Origin: Robinsoniella peoriensis
GTDB lineage: Bacteria > Bacillota > Clostridia > Lachnospirales > Lachnospiraceae
Reading direction: 5' to 3'
Assembly: GCF_000797495.1 (NCBI RefSeq)
Contig: NZ_JTGN01000002.1
Span: 62,001-126,000, forward strand
DNA length: 64,000 nt
Position numbers and translations under genes: made by a program. The notes under the pieces are model-generated. The model was not told the DNA's origin. It searched no databases and worked only from the letters and a program-made list of their open reading frames with translations. Shown here piece after piece: positions 62,686 to 64,000 of this stretch (its first letter is position 1; each line of letters begins with the position of its first letter).

Positions 62686-62784
62686 TGCAGTAAGCCTTCC
62701 AAACGCCTGCCATGGTCCGCCCCCTTCTCTTTCCACGCACGGCATCTATCTACAAAGCGTCCCTTTCTCACTTACCCCCCAATC
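62686..62784. repeat. Family A repeat, right-end-only copy
   Basis: About 100 bp similar to 9070-9165, with CGCCCCCTTCTCTTTCC, CTACAAAGCGTC and the C-rich end CCCCCCAATCT in the same order. There is no left arm. No coding frame. It lies between the alcohol dehydrogenase and alkaline phosphatase genes. Confidence 0.6.
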
Positions 62785-62865
62785 TATTCGTAATAGTAAT
62801 CCCTTAACAAACTCTTTGCCGCAGTATAAACACTGTTAAATCAATTTTACAAAGCCCGCTTTATT

Positions 62866-62904
62866 TTTACCAATTCTTTACAAGGCACAAAACCGCTTCT
62901 TACA
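62866..62904 (+). promoter_or_regulatory. Pho-box-like repeats upstream of alkaline phosphatase
   Basis: TTTACC (62866), TTTACA (62877) and CTTACA (62899) are spaced 11 and 22 bp, the helical-turn periodicity of PhoP-binding TTAACA-type repeats in Bacillus. They sit 60-98 bp before the alkaline phosphatase start, consistent with phosphate-starvation control. Confidence 0.5.
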
Positions 62905-62963
62905 CTTCTCTGATAGATTATTCATGTAAGTAAATAATCAAGCAAAAAGAGGAGAAAAAGATT

Positions 62964-64000
62964 ATGAAATTGAAGAAAATCAGTGCAGTGATGTTAGCTA
63001 TGGCATTGGCAGTCCCAACAATTACGGCAGTTCCTTCGGTAACAGGACATGCTACCGAAACAACGGCACAGACAGAGAAAGAGACAAAGGCAGCTGAATC
63101 TGAAACGAAAGCAGACAGTAAGGCAGCAGAGAATGCAGAGATTAAGACACCAAAGTACATTTTCTTATTTATAGGCGATGGTATGAGTTATCCTCAAATC
63201 CAGGCAACGGCAGATTATCTGGGAACGACAGAAAATAAAGGAGAAATTGAGGCAAAAGCATTGTCATTTATGAATTTTCCGGTAGCTGGGACAGCACAGA
63301 CCTATGACAGCACTTCTTTTGCTCCGGATTCTGCGTCAACAGCTACTTCTATTTCCACGGGAAATAAAACCTACAGCGGAACCATTAACATGGATACAAC
63401 CATGACAAAGAAGTTTGAGGCGATTTCTGAAAAATTAAAAAAGCAAAAGGATTATAAGGTAGGTATTGTAACGACGGTTAATTTAAACCATGCTACTCCG
63501 GCAGCTTTTTATGCTCATCAGGCTTCCAGAAACAGCTATTATGATATTGCAAAAGAGCTGGTAGACAGTAACTTTGATTATTTTGCAGGAGGTGCACTTC
63601 TTGACCCGACAGGAGAAAAAGAAGATCAGACAGATGCTTATAAACTGGCAGAAGACGCAGGTTATAAGGTAATTAAAACCCAGGAAGAAGTAAAGAAGTT
63701 AAAAGCAGAAGATGGAAAATCACTTGTAATAGCAGAACATCTGGCAGATGCAGATGCAATGTCTTATGATCTGGATGCAGTAAAAGACGAACTTTCATTA
63801 AAAGACTATGTGCAGAAAGGAATTGACGTTCTGAACAATGATACTGGATTCTTTATGATGGTTGAAGGTGGTAAGATTGACTGGGCATGTCATGCAAATG
63901 ATGCAGGATCTGCAATCAACGATACAGAAGCCTTAAGTGACTCGGTGGAAGCAGCAGTAGAATTTTATAAAAAACATCCGGACGATACACTTATTCTGGT
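62964..64000 (+). CDS. Secreted alkaline phosphatase (PhoA family), 3'-truncated by the window
   Basis: First 345 codons; the frame is open to the window end. Signal peptide MKLKKISAVMLAMALAVPTI, a Thr/Glu/Lys/Ala-rich linker to about residue 60, then the catalytic domain: metal Asp in FLFIGDGMSYPQ, nucleophile Ser in PDSASTATSISTGNKTY, NLNHATPAAFYAHQ, and metal ligands in VEGGKIDWACHAND. It hydrolyses phosphate monoesters outside the membrane. GGAGAAAAAG supplies the ribosome site. Pho-box-like repeats lie upstream. Confidence 0.93.
   Translation, partial: MKLKKISAVMLAMALAVPTITAVPSVTGHATETTAQTEKETKAAESETKADSKAAENAEIKTPKYIFLFIGDGMSYPQIQATADYLGTTENKGEIEAKALSFMNFPVAGTAQTYDSTSFAPDSASTATSISTGNKTYSGTINMDTTMTKKFEAISEKLKKQKDYKVGIVTTVNLNHATPAAFYAHQASRNSYYDIAKELVDSNFDYFAGGALLDPTGEKEDQTDAYKLAEDAGYKVIKTQEEVKKLKAEDGKSLVIAEHLADADAMSYDLDAVKDELSLKDYVQKGIDVLNNDTGFFMMVEGGKIDWACHANDAGSAINDTEALSDSVEAAVEFYKKHPDDTLIL

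Overview
The window reads as chromosomal DNA of a low-to-moderate GC, Gram-positive gut anaerobe, most likely a Lachnospiraceae-type Clostridium relative. The reasons are strong AGGAGG ribosome sites almost everywhere, very large secreted hydrolases built from LamG, bacterial Ig, FIVAR and Big_2 modules, YesM/YesN-type two-component regulation, and a sugar importer whose ATPase gene is not next to it. No rRNA, tRNA, CRISPR, prophage or integrase was seen. Genus and species cannot be given from sequence alone.

Layout. 1-5705: 3' part of a giant GH127/GH146-type beta-L-arabinofuranosidase. 5971-8519: ATC-hydrolase-like gene, then a coupled AraC regulator/EamA exporter pair on the minus strand. 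8.6-9.2 kb: palindromic dispersed repeat. 9819-24249: two giant multi-GH43 secreted proteins (1737 and about 3039 aa), bracketed by two directly repeated type I toxin-antitoxin-like cassettes (9289-9493 decayed, 24266-24544 apparently intact). 24.8-28.6 kb: Gfo/Idh/MocA oxidoreductase, stand-alone AraC DNA-binding domain, intracellular GH43 and GH140-like enzyme. 28.7 kb: YitT family. 29.8-39.6 kb: sensor kinase/response regulator, carbohydrate-binding lipoprotein, two permeases and a GH106-like rhamnosidase. 40.2 kb: DUF362 ferredoxin-like protein. 41.5-47.3 kb: hexuronate regulon (lacI-uxaC divergent from uxaA-uxaB). 47.4-53.7 kb: MerR regulator, two flavodoxin-fold proteins, FUSC transporter, NTPase, MIF-like protein, Maf and DUF2284 protein. 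53.8-57.4 kb: MATE exporter, KDG kinase and IclR regulator. 57.4-60.5 kb: XRE regulator and ABC exporter. The window ends with a YwaF-like membrane protein, an iron alcohol dehydrogenase and the 5' part of a secreted alkaline phosphatase.

How the parts may work together (inference): the secreted GH127 and GH43 enzymes would strip L-arabinofuranose from pectic side chains. The lipoprotein/permease system would import oligosaccharides, and the leaderless GH43, GH140-like and GH106-like enzymes would finish them in the cytoplasm. UxaC, UxaB, UxaA and KdgK would channel hexuronates to KDPG. The enzyme set (beta-arabinofuranosidase, arabinofuranosidase, apiosidase-like, rhamnosidase, uronate catabolism) fits rhamnogalacturonan with its side chains, possibly including RG-II.

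The most interesting signals beyond gene content are: the paired Fst/par-like antisense toxin cassettes with covarying direct repeats; two promoters with 19-bp spacers and dyads of MerR type; an Shine-Dalgarno-sequestering hairpin with a promoter inside its loop before the XRE gene; and two families of short dispersed inverted-repeat elements.
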